From: Rotaria sp. Silwood1 | Lineage: Eukaryota; Rotifera; Eurotatoria; Philodinida; Philodinidae | Reading direction: 5' to 3' | Length of the DNA: 64,000 nt | Assembly: GCA_905250075.1 (NCBI GenBank) | Contig: CAJNOP010000023.1 | Coordinates: 1,424,490-1,488,489 of the forward strand | Shown: positions 18,901-31,263 of the stretch, one piece after another | Layout of the letters: each line of letters opens with the position of its first letter | Position numbering within the stretch: the first letter of the stretch is position 1 | Translations under genes and position numbers: made by a program | Notes under the pieces: model-generated | The model's input: the letters and a program-made list of their open reading frames with translations, nothing else | The model's database searches: none | What the model was told of the DNA's origin: nothing

Positions 18901-21466
18901 TTTATTTTGGGTATATCGTCACTATAACAGCGTATTCTCAAAAGAATAATACTATATTCGGAAAGCTCGTGAAATTCTCTACCACCCTGTATATTTTTAT
19001 TATAGTTTGTCCTCATAGAATATCTAACTAAATTGAGTACAACCAAGACAACCTCACGTCCAGATTCTCAAACACTTGATTTTGTGAATGCCATCAAAAA
19101 TAGTTTTTGAAATTTTTCATCACTATAAAATGATCCTATAAGAAAGGAAAATATATATTCTGATAGAGCGTGAAATTCTCTATCACTCTGTATATTTATC
19201 TGTTTTTTCGCATTTGTTCATTGGGGAAATAATTTGACAACAATGACATATTCTCAACTGACAATTTCAAAAAATCGACACTTTTTGCTGTTTCGTTTTA
19301 GTTTTCTTGCTCGAATTTTAGTTAGTTCAACTATGAACTTTTAGTGATGCAATTACATCTTCTGACAGAGCGTGAAATTCTCTATCATCCTTGTAATGGT
19401 TATGTCCTGTCTCATATTTATGAGATGCAAATCAATTCAAGTAATATGCAGAAACCACCTACTGGCAAACTCTACCAGCTCGCCCATTTTACTATCCCTT
19501 CCGTTTTTTATTCCACCATATTAGGCTTATGTAGAAAATGAAGGACTATCAAAATATATGATAAAGTTTCCAAAAAGTCATTCCTGTGTGGCTAATGAAC
19601 ATGAAATAAAAACAAAGGAAGGTTGAACCAGGTCAAATTTTTCAGAGTTTGTCTGAAGGACTGTCTTTATCTTACTTCGATTATTCTTTTAGCACACAAG
19701 TTCAAATGAAAAAAAGACAGAGGGTGATAGAGAATCTCACGCTCTATCAGACTACAGTGCTACAATTGTGAAAGTTCATTTTCGTGATTATCATCATCGA
19801 AGAAAAAGAAGAAAAAGCTGATTTTTTGAAATTGTCAGTTGAGAATATGTCATTGTTGTCAAATTATTTCCCCAATGAACAAATGCGAAAAAACAGATAA
19901 ATATACAGAGTGATAGAGAATTTCACGCTCTATCAGAATATATATTTTCCTTTCTTATAGGATCATTTTATAGTGATGAAAAATTTCAAAAACTATTTTT
20001 GATGGCATTCACAAAATCAAGTGTTTGGGAATCTGGACATGAGGTTGTCTTGGTTATACTCAATTTAGTTAGATATTCTATGAGGACAAACTATAATAAA
20101 AATATACAGGGTGGTAGAGAATTTCACGCGCTTTCCGAATATAGTTTTATTTTTTTGAGAATACGCTGTTATAGTGACGATACGCCCAAAATAAAGTGTC
20201 TAACTTTTGCTTTCCAGGGGTATATATATATCAAGTTATTCAATACAACTGAAAATTTTTTCTTAGTTCTAAATGCAATCATGTTTGTCTTGTCTACCAA
20301 TATTTTTCCTTACTTCAACCAAAAAAAAGGATCCGCACGCCGAATGTAGCGATTCTTGAATCATTGTTACTAATGTTACATTTTTATTTTTCTCTATACT
20401 AAGCGTAGGCATTCAAAAAAAAAACCACCTCAAAGATATATCTATTTATCTTACATTTTAGTATATACCCAATCATCTATTCATAAATGGAAACATCATA
20501 CTATGAAAGAAAACTCCGCTAATTCGGATTTGTCCATCACAAGAAGTAATTTCATTGACTTCACTTAACATTTTATTCAAGATATCTTATATCATTTCAT
20601 AAGACTAAAAGAATTTCAGTGAAACATGCGTAAGATAAATTTTAAATTCTGAATAATCATATAGAACAGTCAAGCTAATAAATGATTACTTTCCATTAAG
20701 CTTTGCTAACTTTTACTATAAAAAAAAAAGACATGTATATTAATGCTCAAAACCGATTATCAAAACAGGTTTTGGCCATATTTATCAATGTTAATTACAC
20801 TATTTGATGCATTCCTCAAAAAAAAAAAACTAATAATTTTCTTGTTTATTTAGTTATGTCCTTCGATGGACACGTCTTTCAATAAGTCCAAAAGATTTTG
20901 TTTCACTTTTAATCTTTTCAAATTATCTCGATATGGAAAATGGTCCACTTTGGACAGCATGTCGTACAAATGGTTATTCATATGGTGTTGCATTTGATTT
21001 TGATTTCGAAACAAATCTTATTCTTCTATCAATAAATCAATGTTCTCAATTAAAATTAGCCTATACAAGTGCTTTAGAAACACTTAAAAATATTGTTGAA
21101 CATAAAACATCCTTAGATTCACAACGAATGAATGCTGCACGTAATTTAACAATTTGTATGTTGACAGAACATTTAGCAACATTAGGTCGTGTAACAAGTG
21201 TTTGTATTCGTTCATATCTTAATACATATTCAATTGATAAATATCAAAATTTATTAAATGAAATTAATTCATTTACTTATAATGAAGATATATTATTGAA
21301 AATAATTGAAAAATATTTATCACCATTAATTAATGATAATCAATCATCAACATTAATACTTGTGAATACAAATAAAATGAAAGAAACACAAGAATTTCTT
21401 CAAAAAGAACATAATATTAAAAATGTTATATTAATTAAAGATGTTGTGAAATATTTATGTCGATAG
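12954..21466 (+). CDS. M16-family zinc metallopeptidase (PITRM-like, C05D11.1/YOL098C group)
   Basis: This is a large inverzincin-type metallopeptidase. Five exons join in frame: 12954-13203, 14063-15190, 15850-16263, 17393-18398 and 20854-21466, giving 1,136 residues from the first ATG. An in-frame ATG at 13014 (MARLQSNFDL) is an equally good start. The inverted zinc motif HxxEH is present as HTLEH; its last histidine falls just after the first intron, so the active site is split by an 859 bp intron. GSRNYP, EVHHI, DAGVVYSEMQ and RYETGG-like segments follow in the order of the C05D11.1/YOL098C group rather than insulysin. An acidic Ser-rich insert lies around 14650-14920, and a charged coiled segment starts the fourth exon. 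The last intron (18399-20853) is 2,455 bp and hosts a transposable element. The substrate is unknown. Confidence 0.88.
18876..20220. mobile_element. Palindromic DNA element with 401 bp terminal inverted repeats
   Basis: The left arm (18876-19276) and right arm (19820-20220) are both 401 bp and reverse-complementary, with only scattered mismatches where I compared them. The ends are CCCCTGGAAAGC and GCTTTCCAGGGG, each flanked by TA. That suggests TA target duplication, as in Tc1/mariner-type elements (inference). A motif around GCGTGAAATTCTCTA recurs about every 200 bp, near 18965, 19165 and 19367, and inverted near 19730, 19915 and 20115. The 543 bp centre has no transposase frame, so the element is non-autonomous. 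It lies entirely inside the last intron of the M16 gene. Confidence 0.8.
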
Positions 21467-21613
21467 ATTAGAAAAACAAAAAAAAAAAAAACCAACGAAC
21501 TTTTTAATAGTGCTATTTTTTTTTTCTTTGTTTAATAAATAATAAAAATAAAAAAAAAACAAACATTCATTTGGTTAGTATTTTAAGAAAATCATTGTTT
21601 TTTTTTTCTTTAG

Positions 21614-23376
21614 ATGTTAACAAGACAAAGTCATTTGTTTAATCTATTTATTCGAAGAAGTAATGAAAATTTTTTGATTTGTAAATAAGAAAACTGAAAA
21701 ATTTTTTTCTTCTAGTAAATGTATTTAAACAATGTGCAATGTCAACAAATGTTGGTTCATCTCTTTTTACATTATCAGAATCACATGAAATGCTTCAAAA
21801 AACATGTCGTGATTTTGCTGATCGAGAACTAAAACCAATAGCTGCAGAACTTGATAAAACACATCGATATCCAACAGAAATTGTATGTTATAGTTTTTAG
21901 AAAAAATACATTTAAAACTAATTGAAAAATTTGTTTAGATTAAAAAATTAGGTGATCTTGGTTTAATGTGTGTTGAAGTTGATGAAGCATTAGGTGGTTC
22001 TGGTTTAGATGCACTTGCTTATGCTATTGCTATGGAAGAAATATCACGTGGATGTGCTGGTACTAGTGTTATCATGTCTGCTCATAATGTAGAGTTTTTA
22101 TTGATAAGAATAATTTTAAAAAAAAAAAGACGAAATACTAACTATAGAATTGTTTTAGTCTCTTTACATCGGACCTATCGTAAAATATGGAAATAAACAA
22201 CAAATTGAAAAGTTTGTCAAACCGTTTCTTAATGGTGATCGAGTTGGATGTTTTGCTCTTTCTGAACCTGGTTTGTTACAATTATCTTTTTATACCAAAA
22301 TCAATTTTCATTTTTATTATTATTCATTAGGTAATGGTTCCGATGCAGGTGCAGCAAGCACTACAGTTAAAGAACATGATAGTTCAAGTTATATTGTTAA
22401 TGGTACAAAATCATGGATGTAAATAAATAAAAGAAACCCTAACAAAAAAAGAAAATCTTGCCTAAATTTTATTTCAATAAAATTTTAGTACTAATGGATA
22501 TGAATCCGAAGCAGCCGTCATCTTTGCAACAACTGATAAATCACTTAAACATAAAGGCATCAGTGCATTTATTGTTAAAAAACCAACAGAAGGTTTATCA
22601 TTAGGCAAAAAAGAAGATAAATTAGGTATCAAAGCTAGTTCAACATGCAATCTTATATTTGATGATTGTATAATTCCAAAAGAAAATTTACTTGGTAAAC
22701 AAGGTGATGGATTCAAAATTGCAAGTACAAAAATAATAATCAAATAAAATTAATTATTCGTATTCTATATTTCTTGATATTATATTTAGTGACAACACTT
22801 GATTCAGGTCGTATTGGTATAGCAGGTCAAGCATTAGGAATTGCTCAAGCATCACTTGAATGTGCAATTGATTATGCACAAAAACGACAAGTATTTGGAA
22901 AACAATTAACACAATTGCAAGCTATACAAATGAAATTAGCTGGTAAATTATCCGAAAAAAAAAATAATAATAATAATAATAATTTTTCTTTTATATAATT
23001 CTTTGTTCTTTTTATTTTAGATATGGAAATGCGTTTACAATCTGCTCGTTTATTAACATGGAAAGCTGCAGCATTAAAATCATCTGGTCAACCATTTACA
23101 AAATTTGCTGCTATGGCAAAATTAGCTGCATCAGAATGTGCTACATTTAATGCTCATCAAGCTATGCAAATTTTAGGTGGAATGGGTTATGTTAGTGATA
23201 TGCCAGCTGAACGTCATTATCGTGATGCACGTATAACAGAAATATATGAAGGAACAAGTGAAAGTAAGATTTATTTATTTATTTTATTAATTTGATTTTG
23301 TTATTTAATATTTTTAGTTCAACGATTAGTAATTGCTGGTAATCTTATTAAAGAATATAGTGCAACAAATGTTTAG
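21614..23376 (+). CDS. ACADS: Short-chain acyl-CoA dehydrogenase, mitochondrial
   Basis: This FAD enzyme carries out the first step of short-chain fatty-acid beta-oxidation in the mitochondrial matrix, passing electrons to ETF. Nine exons join in frame: 21614-21659, 21716-21882, 21939-22088, 22159-22270, 22331-22418, 22489-22724, 22790-22942, 23021-23263 and 23318-23376. The N-terminus ([15 protein letters not shown]) is basic, like a mitochondrial targeting peptide. Family landmarks in order are [78 protein letters not shown] and [10 protein letters not shown]. The glutamate in IYEGT aligns with the catalytic base of ACADS. The C-terminus ends close to the mammalian one. Only 147 bp separate it from the M16 stop. 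A CTTTAG acceptor-like site touches the ATG, so a leader may be spliced directly onto the start codon. All introns are short. Confidence 0.95.
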
Positions 23377-24425
23377 AAGTTAATATCAATTCTTTTCTTT
23401 TTTCTTGTTGAAATTGATTTTTTTTTTATAAAATAAAAGATTTAGGTGCAGTTTAACTTCGTGAATTATGTTCTTTTTTTGTTTTTTAATATTCAAATCT
23501 TTTAAAAATATTACTAATAAAAGAAAAAAAAATGCTTTTGAGATTATTAAAATAATAAAGAATATTGAATGTATTTTGACACATATAATCATTAGAATTA
23601 ATATTAATGTATGAAAGAAAAAAGCTTTTTTTTTTGTGCTATGGTTAGGATCGATATATTATTGTTGAAACGAGGCAAAAAATGAAAACAGGGCGACACC
23701 TTACAAAAGTAAGAAACCAATGGTCATTAATTGTGATATCCTTGGTTTTTAAATAAATAATATTTTTCTTCACGAAGAAGTATTTCATATTCAAGGTACT
23801 TCTATCAACTATAGACTGGATTATTTTGATTAGTTGTTATTCTCATTAAGTATTTACATACCATCATCATTATGTTATATGAATAATTAGTGTTCACAGC
23901 AAAAAATCAACATTGAAGTTTTTATTTTTTCGTCTGCGTTAATATAAAGCTTCTTGACAACATATTAAAAGGAATATGTTAAATGACATATAGAAACAGT
24001 TACGATAGACAGATGTGTCGTGCATGTAATGTACTTTTTTTTTTTCTTTTAATAAAAACGATACTTGAACAGCAAGCGTTAATATTGCTGCTGTTGTTGT
24101 TGTTGTTGACATCGTAAGTGCTGTTATATGGTCATAATGTAAATGATTCGCTGCCATCACAACAACAATATATTTATGTAGAATAAAATTGTTTTCGTAT
24201 TTGATGAGAAAAGAAGAGAAGAAAAAAAGAAAAAAAGCCAGAAGACATAAGTAAACAGTTCATTATAAAATTTAGAAAAGAGAAAGCAATCTATGCAACA
24301 GCATGCATAAACGATAGAATCTATTAAAATCTTGACTTTGTAAGTCTGCAATGTTTCTTTTCTTTTTTAAATTACTTTTCCGGTATGTCTTATATTCAAC
24401 ATTTTTATTTTTTACCAAGACCAAA
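23377..24425. other. Intergenic region, no recognised gene
   Basis: About 1 kb lies between ACADS and the next plus-strand gene. It holds AATAAA-like signals soon after the ACADS stop (near 23427) and a short GTT repeat near 24090. Short minus-strand frames here have no domain and look spurious. Confidence 0.5.
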
Positions 24426-26616
24426 ATGGCAATTGACGAAACAATAGCAAAACCAAAACCAATGACAGCATCAACTCACAATTTTAGCATGACACAAAAC
24501 GATAACACTAATAAAAGTTCCCATACTTCTCAACGTGTAGGTCATCTTCTTGTTCGTAAACAACGTATTGAACGTTGGGCATATAAAGGACGAAGTTCAT
24601 CAATTGGTAATACAGCAACTACAACATCTGCTTCATTAGCAACAATATCAGCACAAAAACGTTCTGAAAGTACATATTCACAAATTGGTCGGAAACTTAA
24701 TAGTAATCTAGTTCAATTAAGTGAACAACGACAAAAAGTAATTGAAAGAAGAAATTTCGATCAAAAATTATTTGCTAATAGACAAGCATTAAAACATAAA
24801 GACAATCCAGCTATACTTAGGTAACAAATAAAAACTAATTCTTTTCTTTTTTTTTTTCAATATAAAACTTAATTGATGATTTTTTTTCTTTTTATGTTCA
24901 ATATAGAACATTAAATTATGTTCGAAAATGTTGTAAATATGCTGATACAAATGATGATGAAGAAAATCATATTGATCCAAAAATATTTTTAGAAGAAAAT
25001 TCATCACCTAAACGAAGTCAATCACGATCACCATCGGCTACACCATCATTAACAAGAAGAAATTTATCAGCTAATGTACGTACACAAACAAGCGCATCGC
25101 TTGCTGAAACATTTCTTAAACATAATAAAAAACACATACGACCATATGGATCATCACCAATAAGCAGAAAATTAACTGAAAGCAAAACTAATACTGATAC
25201 GGTATGTATTTTAAAAAAAACGGAAGAAATCACTTCTCAATAAAGTGCTCCTTGAGATTTATCACTTCATAGATGATCATATGACATAACTTGAATGAAT
25301 TATGATTATTACTGATATCATTCTTTTATATTGTTATAGACCTATGTAGAGATATAAAAAATTGCATGTCATACAATATCAATTTTGTTAATCAAACATT
25401 CGAAATGAAAAAGAAATCTAATTTTAAATTTCGAGCTATTATATTTTTCAAAAAAAAGTTAAATTAACAACTAATAATTAACTTATTTCTTTATTAGACA
25501 ACTATGACAAATTCAAGTGAAACACCAGTTGATGATGATTCTCAAAAACGTCATGTTCAATTTCGAATACATACTGATGGTACATATATAACTAGTCAAT
25601 CAGCTCATGTCATTAGTAAATCCCATCCATACAGTGTAGACGAACAAATACAACGAAATATAACATCAGCAAATGGTATTCAATCATCTAGTTCAACATA
25701 TGATACTCGTACAACAAATTCAGCTCCACCAGTGAGAATAATATCATCAAATATTATTAATACAAATGAACAAATACAACATTCACCAAAATCTAGACGA
25801 TCATTATCAAGAATAAGTTCAGCAAAAGGTTCATTACAAGAATTTCGTCTTCATCCCGAAAGATTTTTAAGTGCATCAAATCGTTATTTACCATTACTTC
25901 GTCGACAAACTACAGATATTGAATCAAGAGAATTATATAATAGACAACAAAAAGAAAAAAATGATTCAATAAAAAAACAACGAATTAATTTTTCACCACC
26001 TATTTCACGTCTTTCCGATGGGTCTGATTTAACATACGATGAAGCTAAATCATTTCTTAGTGAAGATAATGATATAGGGTTTGTTCGATTAGAATATTTT
26101 TCTTTTTTTAATTCTTTTCATTTTTTCCAAACATTTATTTTTTTTCTTAATAGAAAATATACACCTCGTACACCACCACCTAGTTGGATGGTACAAGATC
26201 GTAAAAATAACAAAAAAATTCGTCCTTCAAGTAAAATTGATATGATGCAAACAGCTACAGATGATACATTGGAACGTACAATGGCTATAGCACGTCTTCG
26301 TGATCGTGAATATGCTCATTTAAATGAACTAATAGGTTCAAATTCTATTGAACAAATTCTTGAACCATTTTCTAAAATAAAAACCGATGAAATAAATCAA
26401 ATAGATTTTGAACAACAAAAAGTTTTGAGTGTTCAACGACAACCAATTGAATCCATTGCCAATCAATCACCATTAAAATCAACAAAAATACGTCAACTTG
26501 GTGATATTTTACATTCAATTGATTCATTACGTTGTTCAGATACGAATGATGGACGTGCACGAAGAAAAATTGATTTAGAAAAAAATCGTGCAAAATTAGG
26601 CATTCTTATATTTTAA
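24426..26616 (+). CDS. Unrecognised 577-residue basic, Ser-rich protein
   Basis: I do not recognise the family. Four exons join in frame: 24426-24820, 24907-25201, 25498-26078 and 26154-26616. The chosen ATG (MAIDETIAKPKP) avoids an upstream in-frame ATG at 24351, whose leader looks like non-coding T-rich DNA. The product is hydrophilic, with no signal peptide or membrane segment. It has basic, Gln/Ser-rich low complexity, a helical charged stretch (QLSEQRQKVIERRNFDQK), an SRSPSATPS patch and a helical C-terminal part. The last intron, 26079-26153, is 75 bp, a multiple of three, and stop-free, so its retention would insert 25 Phe-rich residues without a frameshift. The overall look is of a cytoskeletal or scaffold protein, but that is only an impression. 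Confidence 0.7.
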
Positions 26617-27723
26617 TAATCATGTCAAAAAAATATTTCCTTTTTTTTTTTCTTTACAAATCGTTTTGTATTTTTTTTGTTTTAATCTAAATAAAAATAT
26701 TATAATTATACATCGAGAACGAGTCTATTTTTTATTGATATGATATATGCATATATGTAATGCCTTGAAGCAAAACAAAGCATTTATTAATTATTAATAT
26801 TTTTTATTCATTTATAAATTGATTATTTATGTCTATGTGACACTTTGCATAATATAAATAAGATACAGATTGCTTTTGTTTTTTCTCAACTATTGTTATC
26901 TATTTACTAAAACAACAACTTCGACAAACTATTATAGTCTATTTATTAGTACTCATCATTAATCGGATTTCTTTTTGAATTGTTACAACACGATAAATGT
27001 TGTGTTAATGTCTATTTATTCGTTTTTTTTTCCATAGCAGAACAATCGATCACGATTTAGAGCGTTTTAAAAAACGGAAACGCGTCCGATAACTGTCGAG
27101 CCGTCAATAGGTAAATAATACTTTTCGTTTATGCATCCGGCTTTGCTAATTCAAGCTCATTTGTATTATAATCAACATAGTATAAAAAAAAAAAGAAGAA
27201 ACAGTCTACTTTTCCTTCAAGCTCGTAGTCTTTTCTTTAAATGAAAAAAGATCGATTTTGTTTGTTGTTAATTTCTTTCTTTCTTATTAGTTTTTTTCTA
27301 ACATATTATTATAGATAGTCTTCCAACGTACAATTTTTTCATACGTGAATAAATTAGCGTTTACCGATGAGACAAAATACAGATTGACATCAGAGAACAA
27401 AGCATGTAGTATATGCTCGTAATAAAAAAAAAAGAAGGAAAATTTATAACGATATTCTCCGATTGCTCTAAGATTACTTTTTTTCTTCGTTTGAAAATCT
27501 GTCATTGTGCTCAATTATTGAAAAGACGATCGGGTAAAAAAAAAAGAGCAATGACGATAGAACAAACGACAACAATCAATCTCGTCGATTAAAAGCTTTT
27601 TTTCTATCTTTTACATAATATGAAAGATTGAACAGAAATCTTCATGTTTTCCTTTTTTTTTCTTCTTTTTATTTGAAAAGCTCTGTACCAATATGATTAT
27701 CGTGTGAAAATAGAAACCGTCCA
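26617..27723. other. Intergenic region, no recognised gene
   Basis: About 1.1 kb lies between two plus-strand genes. It is AT-rich with long poly-T and poly-A runs. No exon with a recognisable domain was found. The promoter of the SLC6 gene presumably lies in the second half. Confidence 0.5.
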
Positions 27724-30598
27724 ATGGTTAAACGTATTCTAAGTCATCATAATATTCATATTGCTGATAGTAAGTGAGAAAAATCGATTATAATTAATCC
27801 GTAGCAAAAGAAATTTCTTTCTAGATGAAATTAATAATATGAAACGAAGACATTCGTTGGAAGATGCTCCATTAACGAATAATCGTACAAATTCCGAACC
27901 TATGATACATAATGATACATCCATAGGTAATGAATATCATCATCCTAATTCCATAAAAAAACATAGTATAACGATTGTTGAAGTTAATACAACCGAATTA
28001 GCACTAAATAAATCAAATGAAGAACAAACAGAAACACGTGAACAATGGAGTGAAAAACTTGATTTTCTTTTATCTATTATTGGCTTTGCTGTTGATCTTG
28101 CTAATATATGGCGTTTTCCATATTTATGTTATAAAAATGGTGGAGGTTTGTTAGAAAACAAATTCATATGTGTATACATGTTTTTTTCTCAACATTTATT
28201 TCAATTTTTAATTTAGGTGCCTTTCTTATTCCTTATGTTCTTTCAGTTGTACTCGGTGGTCTACCTTTATTTTATTTGGAACTTTTACTTGGACAATATT
28301 ATCGACAAGGTGCAATAACATGTTGGAGAAAAATTTGTCCATTATTAGCTGGAATTGGTTGGGCTGTAACTATAATTGCATTCTACACTGATTTTTATTA
28401 TAATGTTGTCATATCATGGGGTCTTTATTATTTATTTGCTTCATTCAAGAAAATTTTACCATGGAGTGAATGCAGTATGTAACTGTATGATATTATTATG
28501 AATGTAAAAAATTAATATTTAATATTTAGATCATCGATGGAATACACCAGATTGTTCGACAGTTAATACACGACGTCAATTTTTAGAGAATTGTATTAAT
28601 CAATTTAATAATACATTGAATAATACAATAGATTTGCCATCAATCAATATTAATGAACAACATTCATTTGAAACAAGTTTATTGTATGAAAATTGTTCAG
28701 AAAAATTAACACAATTAAAAATAGTTTCACCAGCACAAGAATACTTCCAGTAAAAGAAAAAAAAAGTCTTTTTGATTTCAATTAGATTTTTAAAATCTAT
28801 CTTTCTTTTTTTTTTTTTTTGTTTCGTATTGCAGTTTACAAGTCTATCGTTTAAATCAAACACGTAATCTTAGTTTAGAAAACTTAGGTAATGTTAATTG
28901 GGAAAATTTGGGTTGTCTTGCAATAATTTATCTTATTTGCTATTTTTCAATGTGGAAAGGTGTTAAAACATCTGGCAAAGTAAAACATACAAACAACAAA
29001 CAATTAAACATTAAATAATTATTGCAAGAATTTTAATTTCAATTTCTCTTTAGGTTGTTTGGTTTACTGCTCTATTTCCTTATGTTGTATTAACAATTTT
29101 AATGATACGTGGACTTTTTTTAAATGGTTCAATGAAAGGTATCGAATATTATATACGTCCAGATTTAAGTAAATTAAATGATCCATCTGTATGGGTTGAT
29201 GCAGCATCACAAACATTTTTTTCATTGGGACCTGGTTTTGGTGTTTTAATGGCATTTGCAAGTTATAATGATTTTCATCATAATGTTTTTCGGTAAGAAT
29301 TTATTTTTATTTTCAAATCTTTTTCATTGAAAATTTCTTGTTATTTTCTTAGAGATGCAATGATAACTGTAGCAGTTAATAGTTTAACAAGTTTTGCAAG
29401 TGGTTTTGTAATTTTTATGTTTTTGGTAATTTTAAAAATAAATATATTTACAAATTTCAATAGTATTAGATTTTCTAGGGTTATATGAGTGAAGTATCAG
29501 GACGAGCTATAAAAGATGTAGCTGAACAAGGATCAACACTTGTTTTTATTGTCTATCCAGAAGCAATAGCAACAATGCCATGGGCACCTGTTTGGGCTGT
29601 ATTCTTTTTTTTAATGTTATTAACACTTGGTTTAGATTCATCGGTATATCATACTATTGTTTATGTTTATTTAAAATATATTTCTATATTTATTATTTAA
29701 TAGTTTGGTGGAAGTGAAGCAATAATAACAGCATTAAGTGATGAATTTCCTGTACTACGACGTCATCGAGAATGGTTTGTTGGAATTTTATTTTTCTTCT
29801 ATTTTCTTGTTGGTATTCCAAGTTGTACTGATGCAGGAGTTTATTTTGTTGAATTATTACAAAATTATGCTGGTAAAAAAAGAAATCTTTTTACAATATT
29901 TATTCGTATAAGAAAAAAAAAACAATCGATTATATTTAGCATTTTATTCAATAATTATTGCGGTCTTTTTTGAAGCCATAGCTGTATCATGGCTCTATGG
30001 AATACAACGTATAAGTGAAGATGTTAAAGAAATGCTTGGAACAAAACCAGGAAGATTTTGGCTTGGAACATGGTGTATTGCTGCACCTTTATTTCTTGGA
30101 GTAAAAATTTCAACCAAAAAAAATTTTCGATATTTCGAAAGTTTTTTTAATATTGTGTTATGTTTTTTTTAAGGGTATTATTCTTTCGGGTTTAATTCAT
30201 TATGTTAATCCAACATATGGAAAAGTAACTGATCCATTTTATTATAAGGTTTCGGATTTTTTTTTTTTTTTTATTAATCAACATGATTCATATGTTAATT
30301 TTATTTAGTATCCTGAATGGAGTCATTTACTTGGTTGGATGTTTGCATTATCATCGATTGTATTTATACCAGCTGTTGCTATTTATCAATTATTAATTGA
30401 ACAAGGAAATTTTACAACGGTAAAAAAACATAAATTGCTATAATTACAACAAATTTTTGTTTTATAATTTTCTTTTTCAAATAGAGATTTCGTTTGGCAA
30501 TAACACCATGGAAAGAACGGCAAAGAAAACAAAATCCTGATATAATAATTAGTACAAATCATGTATTGAAAAAATATATTTCTGAAGAGACAATTTAA
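27724..30598 (+). CDS. SLC6 sodium-dependent neurotransmitter transporter, monoamine type
   Basis: This is a twelve-helix plasma-membrane symporter of the SLC6 family, moving substrate with Na+ and Cl-. The first exon, 27724-27769 ([10 protein letters not shown]...), joins in phase to 27825-28145; an internal ATG at 27839 is the alternative start. Later exons include 28217-28474, 28530-28749, 28835-28979 and several from 29054 onward, with introns of about 50-75 bp. Landmarks are [13 protein letters not shown] and NGGGAFLIPY in TM1-2, [12 protein letters not shown] in TM3, [29 protein letters not shown] in TM6, LGLDSS in TM8 and [11 protein letters not shown]. The TM1 aspartate is the one found in serotonin, dopamine and noradrenaline carriers, and overall it reads closest to SERT. 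The large extracellular loop 2 carries cysteines and NxS/T sites. A Gly-to-Ala change two residues after that aspartate is unusual. Confidence 0.92.
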
Positions 30599-31263
30599 TA
30601 ACTATTTTTCTATAGTGTTTTGTCTATTCAAACTTTATAATTGTCTCTTTTTTTTTTCTTATCCTTTTCTTTTTATCTGTTGTTTGTATATGCGTTTATT
30701 TCGTCCCCTTCAAACACAAATTCTTTCTCGTTTCACATTAGCATATTTTACTTTGGCAAGGTCATTTGAATACATTGTTCTCTTGTATTTTCAAAGAAAA
30801 TTTGCACCTAAATTCTTTCTTTTCTATTCTCAAACACAAAACGATCAAATCCTTATCTAAGGTCATCATCACTCGTTTGTTTGATTACTTATGTCATCTA
30901 TCTCAATCAAACAAACGTCTTGTATCATTTTCAACTATGTTGACATTTGAACAGGATCAACTTTCGTGTACATATTCTATTGATCTACCTACTTTGCATA
31001 AGAAAAAAGATCGATCATCCTTATCATTAATATCACTTGAGAAAAGAAAGATCTGTTGAATAGGAGTTGTTCTATTCAATCATGAAGGTAAGCAAGAAGA
31101 GTATTCGACAATTGTAATACATAGTAATATAATTTAGACTCTTTTAAATATTATTTTTCTTCATTTAATTTATACTTCTATCAATGCTGGTAATTACAGA
31201 TGATATCATACTGATTTTTTTAAAATTATTATTATAATTATTGTTTTGTCTTCTTGTTCGAAG
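30599..31263. other. Intergenic / unresolved 5' region of the EGF-Hog gene
   Basis: This 665 bp stretch follows the SLC6 stop. The first exon of the downstream EGF-Hog gene, with its signal peptide, must lie here or further upstream, but I could not find an ATG exon that joins in phase. A candidate ATGAAG followed by GTAAGC at 31082-31093 does not fit: read in the required phase the exon meets a TGA just upstream. Confidence 0.4.

Noticed and set aside
19344..19541. 65-residue frame in the centre of the palindromic element
   Set aside because: Too short, with no transposase motif; it overlaps the repeated GTGAAATTCTCTA motif.
19999..20349. 116-residue frame across the right arm of the palindromic element
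   Set aside because: Its mirror appears in the left arm on the other strand; it is a by-product of the inverted repeat, and the composition is not coding-like.
30766..31059. 97-residue frame upstream of the EGF-Hog exons as its signal-peptide exon
   Set aside because: It ends in a TGA before the only nearby GT donor, so it cannot join the first EGF exon in phase.
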